A DNA stretch of 64,000 nucleotides from BS150m-G50 sp964517435 (GTDB lineage Bacteria; CAIWAD01; BS150m-G50). The stretch is taken from positions 14,402-78,401 of the forward strand of contig CAZFEC010000010.1 of the NCBI GenBank assembly GCA_964517435.1, given 5' to 3'. Below the pieces are notes generated by a model. That model was not told the origin of the DNA, did no database searches, and saw only the letters and a list, made by a program, of their open reading frames with translations. Positions 1 through 7,896 of the stretch are shown here, one piece after another. Numbering within the stretch: position 1 is the stretch's first letter; each line of letters starts with the position of its first letter. The position numbers were made by a program, and so were the translations under genes.

Positions 1-1532
1 GTGGCGTGGTCACCGTACCAGGCTTTCAGCAGGGAGACGATGTACTTGGAGTAGTTGCCCCACCAGTTGGCCGATTTCGGATCGTTGGTCTTGGGTGTGT
101 AGGCCTTGAGATAGGCGTCCAGGCTCTGATCCTTCTTGGCCGGCGATTTCAGGTAGCCGGGCAGGATGTGGAACAGCAGGCACATGTCGGTGGAACCCTG
201 CACGTTGGATTCTCCGCGCAGCGCGTTCACGCCGCCGCCCGCCAGGCCGACATTGCCCAGCAGCAGCTGCAGCATGGCGTAGGTGCGGATGTTCTGCGTG
301 CCGTGGGTGTGCTGGGTGGTGCCCATGGCGTAGAGCCAGGTACCGACGCGTCCCGGCGCCCAGGTGGATGTGTAATTACGACAGATCCGTTCGTAAACCG
401 ATTTCGGTGCACCGGTGATGGAGCAGACCGTATCGACGTCGTAACGGCTGAAGTGCTTCTTCATCAGCTGGTAGACACAACGGGGATGCCTCAGGCTCTT
501 GTCCTGCCGCGGATTGCCGTTGCCGTCCAGCTCGTAGGCCCACTTGGACTTGTCGTACTTGCGGTTCTTGGGATCGTAACCGGCGAAGAGACCGTCCGAG
601 AAGCCGAACTTGGTGTTGATGACGAAGCTGGCGTTGGTGTAGTTAATTACATAATCACGCTGAATGAAGTCGTTCTGGAGGGCGTAGTTGATGATGCCGC
701 CCACGAAGGCGATGTCGGTGCCGCTGCGGAACTGGCAGTAGACATCGGCGAACGAAGAAGTGCGTGTATAACGAGGATCCGCGCTGAGGATCAGGGCACC
801 CTTTTCCTTGGCTTTCATCAGCCACTTGGTGGCGATGGGGTGGTTCTCAGCGACGTTGGATCCGCACACCATGACCACGTCGGCATTGATCATGTCGATC
901 CAGTGGTTGGTCATGGCGCCGCGACCGAAGGTAGCCGCCAAACTGGCGACTGTCGAGCTGTGTCATATACGCGCTTGGTGTTCGAGGTAGGTTATCCCCA
1001 TGGCGCGGGTCAGCTTGGACAGGAGGTAGCATTCCTCGTTGTCCAGCGCGGCGCCGCCCAGACAGGCCAGTCCGTCGGCCCGGTTGACAACCTTACCATC
1101 TTTCTCCTTGGTGATGAAGGTTTCGTCGCGGGTTTTCTTGACGCGCTTGCCGATTTCGGCCAGCGCCCACTCCCACGATTTCTCCTCCCAGTCAGCGCTG
1201 CCGGGAGCCCGGTATCTCACCTTCTGCAGGCGCCGCTCGTTGACGGCCACCTGGTAGAGGGACATACCCTTGGAGCAGAGGGATCCCTGGTTGATCGGAT
1301 GATCGGGGTCCCCCTCGATGTTGATAATCTTCTTATCCTTCACCGAGACGATCAACCCGCACCCTACTGCGCAGTAGGGACAGATCGTAGTCGTCTCCTT
1401 AGCCTCCGCCGTTTTGAGGCGGTGACTAATCTTTGCCTGAACCTGGGTGGTGGGTGTCCCCAGGACAGCCAAGGCTGTTCCCAGGGCACTGGCACCGGTC
1501 CCGGTCAGGAAGCTTCGTCGTGATATTTTCAT
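1..1532 (-). CDS. fdnG: Formate dehydrogenase alpha subunit, selenocysteine-containing (3' end beyond window)
   Basis: Catalytic molybdopterin subunit of an FdnG/FdoG-type formate dehydrogenase, oxidising formate to CO2 at the periplasmic face and passing electrons to FeS and cytochrome partners. The N-terminus is a twin-arginine signal (SRRSFLTG). C51, C54, C58 and C86 are placed to bind the 4Fe-4S cluster. The frame meets TGA at 965-963 after codon 189, then runs open to the window edge with family sequence (STVASLAATFGRGAMTNHW follows closely), so TGA is read as Sec190, where E. coli FdnG has Sec. About 510 codons of roughly 1000 are visible. The start has a GGAGG five bases upstream. fdhE lies 52 bp upstream in the same direction, so the two are probably co-transcribed. 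A gene caller that ignores recoding would wrongly split this into two ORFs. Confidence 0.95.
922..965 (-). promoter_or_regulatory. Bacterial SECIS element directing UGA to selenocysteine
   Basis: Downstream of the TGA (965-963), after 11 bases, the mRNA can fold into a 7-bp hairpin: AGTCGCC (951-945) pairs with GGCGGCT (939-933) around the loop AGTTT. Placement just 3' of UGA inside the coding region and a GU in the apical loop match the SelB-binding SECIS of E. coli fdnG/fdhF in general form. The pairing is seen in the sequence; SelB binding is inferred. No selA, selB, selC or selD is in this window. Confidence 0.75.
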
Positions 1533-1584
1533 AAAGACCTCCGCTAGTAGATGCCAGAAATTCTATATGGTGATGTCGATTGGT

Positions 1585-2466
1585 TCATGCCTGTCCGCTC
1601 GCGGTTGTGACGGGAGTCCGCATGGTCAGCAGCGGTTCCTGGATGAAATTCTCCTCCCGGCCCAGCAGGTCCAGCACCGCTGTACCCATGTAGACCGTGT
1701 CGAACGGAAAATCCGCGGCCGGTTCCGCGTTGCGCACCTGCTTGAGGTAACGCCGGCAGACGCTGCAGGCCTGGATCTGATGATCGGGATTGCCCTCCGG
1801 GAAGAAGATGCGCAGCTGCTCCTGCTCCTCGTTGCCGCAGTAGACACACTGGATACGTTTGTAGTTCCAGCGGGTGTCGCAGTGGAGACACCAGAGCGTG
1901 CGCTTACCCTCTTCCGATTCCAGATGCGCCAGGCTGGGCCAGTGCCCGCAGACGGGACAGTAACCGCGGTTCCAGCTGGAGAGATCCTGTTGGCCGGTCA
2001 GCTCCGCGGCCAGTTTGGCGCGATAGGGCCGGGCCAGGTAGAGCGCGTAGTAGGTGAGGATGTTGGCGGAGAAACCCTGCCGGTCGCACAGCTGGTGGAG
2101 CTGACTGCCCTGGTTCTGCAGAACCTGATCCAGGCAGACAGCCAGGTTGTCATCCTCCCGAAGATAGTCGGTGATGGCCGCTACCTCCGTCTGTTCCTCC
2201 GGCAGATGCTCCGACAGCAGGGTATGCAGGTCCGCGAGTATCGTCTGCGAGGACTCAGCGGCGACGGGCGGAATGCCGGTCAGCAGGATGTGACCCTCGG
2301 TGAGGGCGGTGCCGGCGTCGGCAGGCGACTTGTGTACGGGGGGATCGGTGAACAGTTCCGCTTCCTGCCAGGTGGCGAACTGTTGGGCCAGGGCACTTCC
2401 GAATCCTTCCAGCTCGGTGATATCAGCTCGCACACTGGCAGCTGACGTGTCGGTCCTCTCTACCAA
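1585..2466 (-). CDS. fdhE: Formate dehydrogenase accessory protein FdhE
   Basis: Cytoplasmic protein needed for maturation of respiratory formate dehydrogenases. The C-terminal half carries the family's zinc/iron-binding pairs CPVCG, CLHC, CVYCG and CSVC, preceded by an alpha-helical N-terminal half. I chose a TTG start at 2466 because GGAG lies six bases upstream; the frame stays open to another TTG at 2520, but that adds an atypical hydrophobic leader and has no evident ribosome site. About 293 residues, close to the usual family length near 300. It sits directly upstream of the formate dehydrogenase alpha gene on the same strand, consistent with one transcription unit. Confidence 0.9.
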   Translation of the reverse strand: MVERTDTSAASVRADITELEGFGSALAQQFATWQEAELFTDPPVHKSPADAGTALTEGHILLTGIPPVAAESSQTILADLHTLLSEHLPEEQTEVAAITDYLREDDNLAVCLDQVLQNQGSQLHQLCDRQGFSANILTYYALYLARPYRAKLAAELTGQQDLSSWNRGYCPVCGHWPSLAHLESEEGKRTLWCLHCDTRWNYKRIQCVYCGNEEQEQLRIFFPEGNPDHQIQACSVCRRYLKQVRNAEPAADFPFDTVYMGTAVLDLLGREENFIQEPLLTMRTPVTTASGQA

Positions 2467-2780
2467 TTGTATCTCCAATAAACATTCTGTGAGCAACCCA
2501 CCGCCGGCAGCTAGAAGCAAGCATCCGACGGATTACGGCTTATTAAAAATCGTCCGATGATCGTCTTTGGAAAAGGCTATGGTAGGGGACGTGGCACACG
2601 CGTCCGGTGTGTAAGCGTAGAGTACTGTGGATGTAAATCTTCCGTACTTGCTGTTATGATTCACGTTCTGGCCAATAGCCTGCATTGTGTGTGTGACCAT
2701 CATGATAGTTCCCAGCGCTGTTCCCCGCAACAAAATTCAAAAAAAGACAGGTTCATAAAATGAAGGGTTCAGTGTGTTTG

Positions 2781-2896
2781 CCGGCTCTATCCAATAACAC
2801 CCCGAAGGGGTGTCACCTGGTAGCCTGGTCAGCGCAGCTGGCCAGGTCTCGTGGGGTTTAGCGCCGGATTCAACTCCGACGATTGGAGAAAACCGA
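2781..2896. repeat. Hairpin-forming intergenic repeat of the GCACCCC family
   Basis: The 479-base gap between fdhE and the P-loop gene holds two adjacent inverted repeats: ACACCCC-GAA-GGGGTGT (2798-2814) and CCTGG...CCAGG (2824-2845). Read on the minus strand the segment aligns by eye with the 14015-14130 repeat (a GGCTG/GGCTA block followed by CACCCCTTC and GGGTG). I read it as a dispersed REP-like element rather than a gene. The rest of the gap (about 2467-2780) probably holds the fdhE-fdnG promoter, which I could not place. Confidence 0.5.
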
Positions 2897-2945
2897 TCTA
2901 ATCACAATATTCAATTACACCACAACGTTTACCTGAGGCGGATCC

Positions 2946-3440
2946 ATGTTGAAACAACTTCTGATCGTCAACGGCGCCCCCGGCATCGGCAAGACGGCGG
3001 TTTGCCGCGAGCTGCTGCCGCGACTGGACCGCTGCGTCTGGCTGGACGGCGACTGGTGCTGGACCGCCCACCCCTGGATCGTGACCGAGGAAACCAGGGC
3101 AATGGCGGAGCGTAACATGATCCACCTGCTGGACGGTTTTCTCGCCTGCTCCGAATACCGGCTGGTGCTTTTCTCCTGGATCTTCCGCAGCGATGCGCTG
3201 CTGGTGCGGCTCCTGGGCGGTCTGCGGGAAACCGGCTATCGCTTGCGGAAATTCACCCTGACCTGCGGGGAAGAGGCCTACCGGGAGCGGCTGCTGACAG
3301 CCGGCCGGTCGGAAAGTGAGATTGAAACTCACCTCGCCACGCAACGGGCTTGCGCGACGTTCGAAGCGGAACCGGTGGATACGACCGGCAGAACATTGGA
3401 AGAGGTGGCTAAAGCTTTGAGGTTCCAGATCGTCGGTTGA
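2946..3440 (+). CDS. P-loop nucleoside/shikimate-kinase-like NTPase
   Basis: Small (164 aa) cytoplasmic P-loop protein. The Walker A motif GAPGIGKT is at residues 10-17, followed by a short DGDW segment that resembles the substrate-binding strand of small-molecule kinases, and the chain ends with a helix typical of this fold. Known relatives are annotated only as AAA-family or kinase-like proteins; the substrate cannot be told from sequence. A GAGG-like ribosome site precedes the ATG. It stands alone, divergent from fdhE, with no operon partner. Confidence 0.7.
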   Translation: MLKQLLIVNGAPGIGKTAVCRELLPRLDRCVWLDGDWCWTAHPWIVTEETRAMAERNMIHLLDGFLACSEYRLVLFSWIFRSDALLVRLLGGLRETGYRLRKFTLTCGEEAYRERLLTAGRSESEIETHLATQRACATFEAEPVDTTGRTLEEVAKALRFQIVG

Positions 3441-3726
3441 CAGCTGAGCACGAGTATCTGCAGTACGAAGTATTGAGTGAGACGCCGGAGCGGCCCGGCA
3501 GCATGTGACATGGATCACAGTAAATACACTCAGACTTGTTATCTTCTCTCTAGCAAAGGGAAGCTTCGCCTGGAATCAACACAGGAGAGACTTAAACCAG
3601 TTTGAGCTCTCTCATTCCTGCATAAATCGATCATCTTCAACATAAATATGGCAGGAAATCCCTTCTCGCGGATTCCAAATGAATTGATAATGGCCTGTTC
3701 CAGACCGCCAGTATAGGAGTGTAATC
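3441..3726. other. Intergenic region, no gene seen
   Basis: AT-richer spacer before the lipoprotein gene. I see no coding frame or RNA gene. It ends in a good ribosome site (AGGAG, seven bases before the ATG at 3727) and probably holds that gene's promoter. Confidence 0.4.
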
Positions 3727-5109
3727 ATGAGTGTTCGTTCAAGTCAGATGCAGTTGGCAATGACGCTGGCTGCCCTGTTGTTCTGCTCAAGCTGTTTCAC
3801 CGGTTGTGCCGAAGACGATAGTGAAGTAAACGATCTCGACAGCGTTTTCTTTCATGGCAGCGTTGCGGAGATGGTGATTGCAGTCTTGAATGATGATAAC
3901 AGCGAGATAAGCCGCGTCACAGTCAGTGAAAACCCGGGATCTTTTGATATCGCCTTGCCGATCGGCGACAATTATCGACTCTACTTCATCGCCAATGACG
4001 GTATGACCAATATCGCCATCTGTCCACTCTACGATGGGGCGACAAATGTTTTCGTCATGGAAGAGGGCATGATAATTGATCTCGGTCTGGTGGATACGTC
4101 GACCGGAATCGCGCTGGCCGCCAATAGTCCCCTCGATCAGGGGGCCGGAGATGGAGGCGAAAATACTGTTGTCCCGCTGGCATTTCAGCTGGCTGGTGGG
4201 TGGGAAGGGAACTCCATCGCTTCGATAGAGGAGGGTATTCCCTGGTGGATGCGTGGCTTTATCTCCTTTTATACGGATGGTGATTGTTTCGGCATCCTCG
4301 ATGAGTACGACAGTGATCCGGATACGATCCGGTGTTCTGATATTAATGATTTTGCCCTGGAGGAGATCGCGGTAGATCTGGATCAAACCGTGACGACCCA
4401 CTGTTCAACCTGGGGCGAGGGTTGGCCCGGATCCACGGAGCTGTCAGTCTCTCTCAGAATGGCGGAATCCTACCAGCAGGCGGATATGGAGGGAAATTGG
4501 ACTTGCCACAGCCTGGCGGTGGGTGAGGGGGCGCCTTGGTGGGAGAGATTCAGCGGCACCATCGACGCGGAAGGTATTCTGGACGGCGAAGCGGTTGAGA
4601 GCAACGGCAATGTCAATCAGATTTCCGGCGCTTTTACCATGTCCGAAACCGGGATTATAACCAGCCCGGACAGCCCGAGTTACCGGGCAGTCCTTGACTC
4701 GGGTCATACTGTATTCGTCGGTACAGGTAGCTGGAACAGCGGGCCACAGCCGACTACGGAAATGAAAATCGGATTAAAGATGGGGAGTCTTTACTCTCTG
4801 GCGGATCTGACCGGCACCTGGAAGGGTAATGCTCTGGCATCAGGCGCGGTCTGGTGGGAACGCAGCCTCCTGATTGTCAACCCGGACGGTAGCTTTTCGG
4901 CGGAGATTGAGGACAACGACGGCGACACCGATGTTGTCAGCGGCACACTGCAGATCTCTGTAGAGGGGATCATCACTATCGATGGCATCCCCGATTTTGA
5001 AGGGAGTCTGGATGCGGCCAAAACAGTGATGGTCTGGACCGACACCTGGACAACCGGCGATCCAGGCGTAGCTGAGCTGAAGGTGTTCGTGAAAGTGGCA
5101 GCCAATTAA
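3727..5109 (+). CDS. Lipoprotein with three tandem WW-containing repeats
   Basis: Predicted outer-membrane or periplasmic lipoprotein of 460 aa. The signal peptide ends in a lipobox before Cys28 (CFTGC). Residues about 35-135 form an acidic beta-rich domain resembling a regulatory-like beta sandwich. Three repeats of roughly 95 residues follow, beginning GGWEGNSIAS, GNWTCHSLAV and GTWKGNALAS, each with a WW pair (PWWMR, PWWER, VWWER) and each ending in a K-V/L-G-L-K-like strand. I do not recognise the family; the pattern suggests small lipocalin-like or beta-sandwich units. The repeat similarity is seen directly; surface location is inferred from the lipobox. Two beta-barrel genes follow on the same strand. 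Confidence 0.75.
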   Translation: MSVRSSQMQLAMTLAALLFCSSCFTGCAEDDSEVNDLDSVFFHGSVAEMVIAVLNDDNSEISRVTVSENPGSFDIALPIGDNYRLYFIANDGMTNIAICPLYDGATNVFVMEEGMIIDLGLVDTSTGIALAANSPLDQGAGDGGENTVVPLAFQLAGGWEGNSIASIEEGIPWWMRGFISFYTDGDCFGILDEYDSDPDTIRCSDINDFALEEIAVDLDQTVTTHCSTWGEGWPGSTELSVSLRMAESYQQADMEGNWTCHSLAVGEGAPWWERFSGTIDAEGILDGEAVESNGNVNQISGAFTMSETGIITSPDSPSYRAVLDSGHTVFVGTGSWNSGPQPTTEMKIGLKMGSLYSLADLTGTWKGNALASGAVWWERSLLIVNPDGSFSAEIEDNDGDTDVVSGTLQISVEGIITIDGIPDFEGSLDAAKTVMVWTDTWTTGDPGVAELKVFVKVAAN

Positions 5110-5135
5110 GACCCGGTTTTCAGTAGAGGATGCCC

Positions 5136-5786
5136 ATGCAGAGGCTATTCCTGCAGATCGTAATCTGTTTGTCAGCTGTTGGCGTGCTGGAACCGGCCTT
5201 GGCGCAATCCAGTTCCGCCTGGGAGATTGGAGTTTACGGCGGTCCGATCGCGGGAAAAGGTGGTTCCCACACCAGCGAGGATGAGGTTGAAATCACCACT
5301 TCAATCGGCGACGGCTCCGGTGGTGGCTTAAATATCGGGTACAGTTTCGCGCCTGCGCTCACCTTGGTCATGGACGCGGGATTATCTACCAATGACCATC
5401 TGGTTGATATGTTGGTTCTCTATTATGATGAGGGAAACAGCATTGAGGAAACAACTGAACTGTTCTTCCTGAACTGCAATGTTCTGGTAAGCCTCTGGCA
5501 GGATTCTCTCGCCCCCTTTATAACGGCAGGTGCCGGTTGGATCGCCTTCGTTGATGTCGCTTCACCAGCGCTGAACTTCGGTTGCGGGTTAACGTGGAGG
5601 ATTTCAGAAAAGGTATCGCTGAGATTGCAGGCGCGCCAATATAGAACGGAACTGGACGGTTCGATCGCTCGGGTCTATACGGAGTATCAGTTCGGCGAAA
5701 TCTACATCTGGGAGGAACAGATTCCCTTCAAGGACGATCTCCGCTTTCAGGAGCTGCGCGCTGAGCTGGTTATGCGGTTCCCCTGA
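5136..5786 (+). CDS. Outer-membrane beta-barrel protein
   Basis: About 216 aa. Signal peptide residues 1-20 end at an ALA-Q cleavage site. The mature chain alternates hydrophobic and polar residues and opens with a barrel-like YGGPIAG strand, with glycine-rich turns and a terminal aromatic residue (RFP end), as in small OmpA-like or opacity-type barrels. I chose the second ATG (5136) because AGAGG lies six bases upstream; the ATG at 5130 overlaps that site. It starts 27 bases after the lipoprotein gene, so the two are likely co-transcribed. The specific function is unknown. Confidence 0.7.
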   Translation: MQRLFLQIVICLSAVGVLEPALAQSSSAWEIGVYGGPIAGKGGSHTSEDEVEITTSIGDGSGGGLNIGYSFAPALTLVMDAGLSTNDHLVDMLVLYYDEGNSIEETTELFFLNCNVLVSLWQDSLAPFITAGAGWIAFVDVASPALNFGCGLTWRISEKVSLRLQARQYRTELDGSIARVYTEYQFGEIYIWEEQIPFKDDLRFQELRAELVMRFP

Positions 5787-5916
5787 TGCCGGCGGGAGCG
5801 GCGCGTGAACTGACATCCCGCAGGAATCGGTCCATATCCGGTGAGGGTGGCTAAGATGATCGCTGTCATTGAAGAACAGGTAAACAACACAGCAGGTGAT
5901 AAGATGTTGAGAATTT

Positions 5917-6615
5917 ATGCAGAGTAAGTCCACTTGCGGATCGGTCGTCATTCTCCTTTTCCTCTTCGCGCTTTACGGAACTGCTGAAGGAGTTGAGTAT
6001 AAGTATGACGGCTCCGGTAAATGGCGACCAGGGTTTGGACTGGGTTATGCGTTCTTCGCGATGGTGGATACGGATTTGAACAAGGATTGGCCTAAAGAAG
6101 CAATTTACAGCTTCGTTTCCCCTGCCGGTATGGCTTTTCACCTCGAACTGACCCACTCCCTCATGTCGAATCAACGTTTGTCGGCAGGCTATGGACTGGG
6201 GTATGCGCTGCTCAACACCCGTGAAACGGATACGAGCAACAGCTTAAGCATCTGGACGCCTGAAGGGCAGCGGAGCAGGTCCTCGGTTTCCGGCAGTATC
6301 ATTACGCCGGCACTGCTGTTCAGGGCTAGGAAAAGGGTGCATGAACTGGAGATAAACCTGGGTGTCACCCTCGCTTTTCTGGAATCGGAGATAGCAAATC
6401 AACTAGACCAACCGCCAACGGTAACGCGGAACCGGAGTACTTCATTCGGGCTGACTATGGGGGGAGGTTACAACCTGAATCTAGGCTCGCACTTCATCTG
6501 GCGAGTAATCCTCCTGGAGAGCAGGCTCTATTTTAACAATAATCTGGGATTGCCGGATTTCGGCTCGATCTTCCTCATCCAGCGAATTGGCTCCGAACTC
6601 GTCATAGCTTTGTGA
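5917..6615 (+). CDS. Outer-membrane beta-barrel-like exported protein
   Basis: 232 aa with an N-terminal hydrophobic signal peptide (cleavage near residue 26). The rest has repeated amphipathic strands such as FGLGYAFFAMV, SAGYGLGYALL and LTMGGGYNLNL, typical of an 8-12-strand outer-membrane barrel. No enzyme motif is visible. The ribosome site is weak. It follows the other barrel gene by 130 bases on the same strand; the two are similar in type but not obviously recent duplicates. Function unknown. Confidence 0.65.
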   Translation: MQSKSTCGSVVILLFLFALYGTAEGVEYKYDGSGKWRPGFGLGYAFFAMVDTDLNKDWPKEAIYSFVSPAGMAFHLELTHSLMSNQRLSAGYGLGYALLNTRETDTSNSLSIWTPEGQRSRSSVSGSIITPALLFRARKRVHELEINLGVTLAFLESEIANQLDQPPTVTRNRSTSFGLTMGGGYNLNLGSHFIWRVILLESRLYFNNNLGLPDFGSIFLIQRIGSELVIAL

Positions 6616-6723
6616 TTCACAACTGGAAGAATAAGCCTCGAAAGATCTCATCAACCTCAGGATAGCCGATTGCATCTCACTCCGCTTCTCCCTATTTTCC
6701 TTTAAGACTAAGTCGAGTGTGCG

Positions 6724-7458
6724 ATGAAGATCTATCACAGCATCATTCCATTAATGCTCCTTCTACTGAACGCCGCTTGTACCGGCGCGCAACGTGACGC
6801 CGGCACCTGGTGGCAGAATGCGGCCGCGGACATGGTGGCTAAGCAGATCGAGGCGCGGGGTGTCGCCGATACTCTGGTGTTGAAGACGATGCGGGAGACG
6901 CCGCGGCATCTCTTCGTGCCTCGCCACCTGCAGCGCAGCGCCTACAGCGACCGGCCGCTGCCCATCGGCGAGGGGCAGACCATCTCGCAACCCTATATCG
7001 TCGCGCTGATGACGGAGCTGCTGCAGCTGACCGGTGCGGAGCGGGTGCTCGAAATCGGGACCGGCTCCGGCTACCAGGCGGCGATACTGGCGCCGCTGGC
7101 GCGGGAGGTCTACACGATCGAGATCGTGGAGGTGCTGGCCGACAGTGCGACCGCCCGGCTGGCCCGCCTGGGTTACGACAATGTGACCGTGAAATGGGGG
7201 GACGGCTATCGCGGCTGGCCCCGCTACGCGCCGTTTGACCGGATCATCGTGACCGCCGCACCGGATGAGGTGCCGCCTGCCCTGGTCGAGCAACTGGCAC
7301 CCGGCGGCATCCTGGTGCTGCCGGTGGGAGTTTATCATCAGCAGCTGCGGACCCTCACCAAGAACGCCGCCGGCGTGGTGACGGAGCGACCGGTCATCCC
7401 GGTCCGCTTCGTGCCGATGGTGCATCCGACCGAGGTGATTCCGGAAGAGAGGGAATGA
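6724..7458 (+). CDS. pcm: Protein-L-isoaspartate O-methyltransferase, exported lipoprotein form
   Basis: Uses S-adenosylmethionine to methylate L-isoaspartyl residues in aged proteins, starting their repair. The SAM-binding motif I LEIGTGSGYQAA is near residue 101 and the family block PLPIGEGQTISQPYIVA near residue 77; the core matches the usual 210-220 aa length. Unusually, an N-terminal signal with lipobox LNAAC precedes the enzyme, so it should act outside the cytoplasm, where SAM supply is unclear. The stop TGA overlaps the ATG of the following ASCH frame by one base, implying translational coupling. Confidence 0.9.
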   Translation: MKIYHSIIPLMLLLLNAACTGAQRDAGTWWQNAAADMVAKQIEARGVADTLVLKTMRETPRHLFVPRHLQRSAYSDRPLPIGEGQTISQPYIVALMTELLQLTGAERVLEIGTGSGYQAAILAPLAREVYTIEIVEVLADSATARLARLGYDNVTVKWGDGYRGWPRYAPFDRIIVTAAPDEVPPALVEQLAPGGILVLPVGVYHQQLRTLTKNAAGVVTERPVIPVRFVPMVHPTEVIPEERE

Positions 7459-7844
7459 TGACCAGATTGAAACGCATGTAGTTCTGGGGGAGCAGTCCGG
7501 ATGATGACAACCTGGTTCAGGAAGTGCTGGAGGGCGCGAAGACGGCAACCGTCTGTAAGGCGGATGAGTACGACCTGCCGGAAGGGGACTACGATGACGG
7601 CGGCTGGCAGGTGGGCGAGCTGGTTGAGGTTTATGACCTGCGCGGCAATCTGCGCTGTCTGGTCCGGATAACGGATGTCTACCTGGTCCGGTTCGGCGAT
7701 ATTCCGGAACGGTTATGGAAGGCTGAGGTCTGCAAAAGCGCCGCGTACTTCCGCGAGGTCCATCGTGTCTGCTGGCCGGAGTACAACCTGACGGATAATT
7801 TTGAGATGATGGCCACCCATTTTGAGCTGGTGGAGGTCTGTTAG
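7458..7844 (+). pseudogene. ASCH-domain protein gene interrupted by an in-frame TAG
   Basis: From the ATG at 7458 (overlapping the pcm stop) the frame reads seven codons, MTRLKRM, then TAG at 7479-7481, then FWGSSPDDDNLVQEVLEG and the rest of a complete ASCH-like domain (EGAKTATV, GDLVEVYD-type strand VGELVEVYDLRG, EVHRVCWPEY) to a stop at 7842-7844. ASCH domains are small RNA-binding-like beta barrels related to PUA. The leader and the domain are in one frame, so a single-codon nonsense change best explains it. A shortened product could start at GTG 7524 but would lose the first strand. It may be a recent pseudogene, a sequencing error, or suppressed. Confidence 0.7.
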
Positions 7845-7896
7845 GCGGTCTCCAGAAGAGCGAGCGGTGCGCCTTCGTTTAGCACGTCATTCCCGC

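Noticed and set aside
6..1523. 505-codon plus-strand open frame
   Set aside because: Antisense to the formate dehydrogenase gene, which has clear motifs on the other strand.
2790..2886. Possible tRNA-Sec near the selenoprotein gene
   Set aside because: A TCCAAT/ATTGGA end pair and a TTCAACT loop are present, but the arms do not pair as a tRNA and it matches the 14-kb repeat better.
6481..6738. 85-codon minus-strand frame
   Set aside because: Overlaps the end of a barrel gene and has no ribosome site or motif.
7479..7481. Pyrrolysine decoding of the TAG in the ASCH gene
   Set aside because: Nothing in the window supports an amber-decoding system, and the site is not a known Pyl position.
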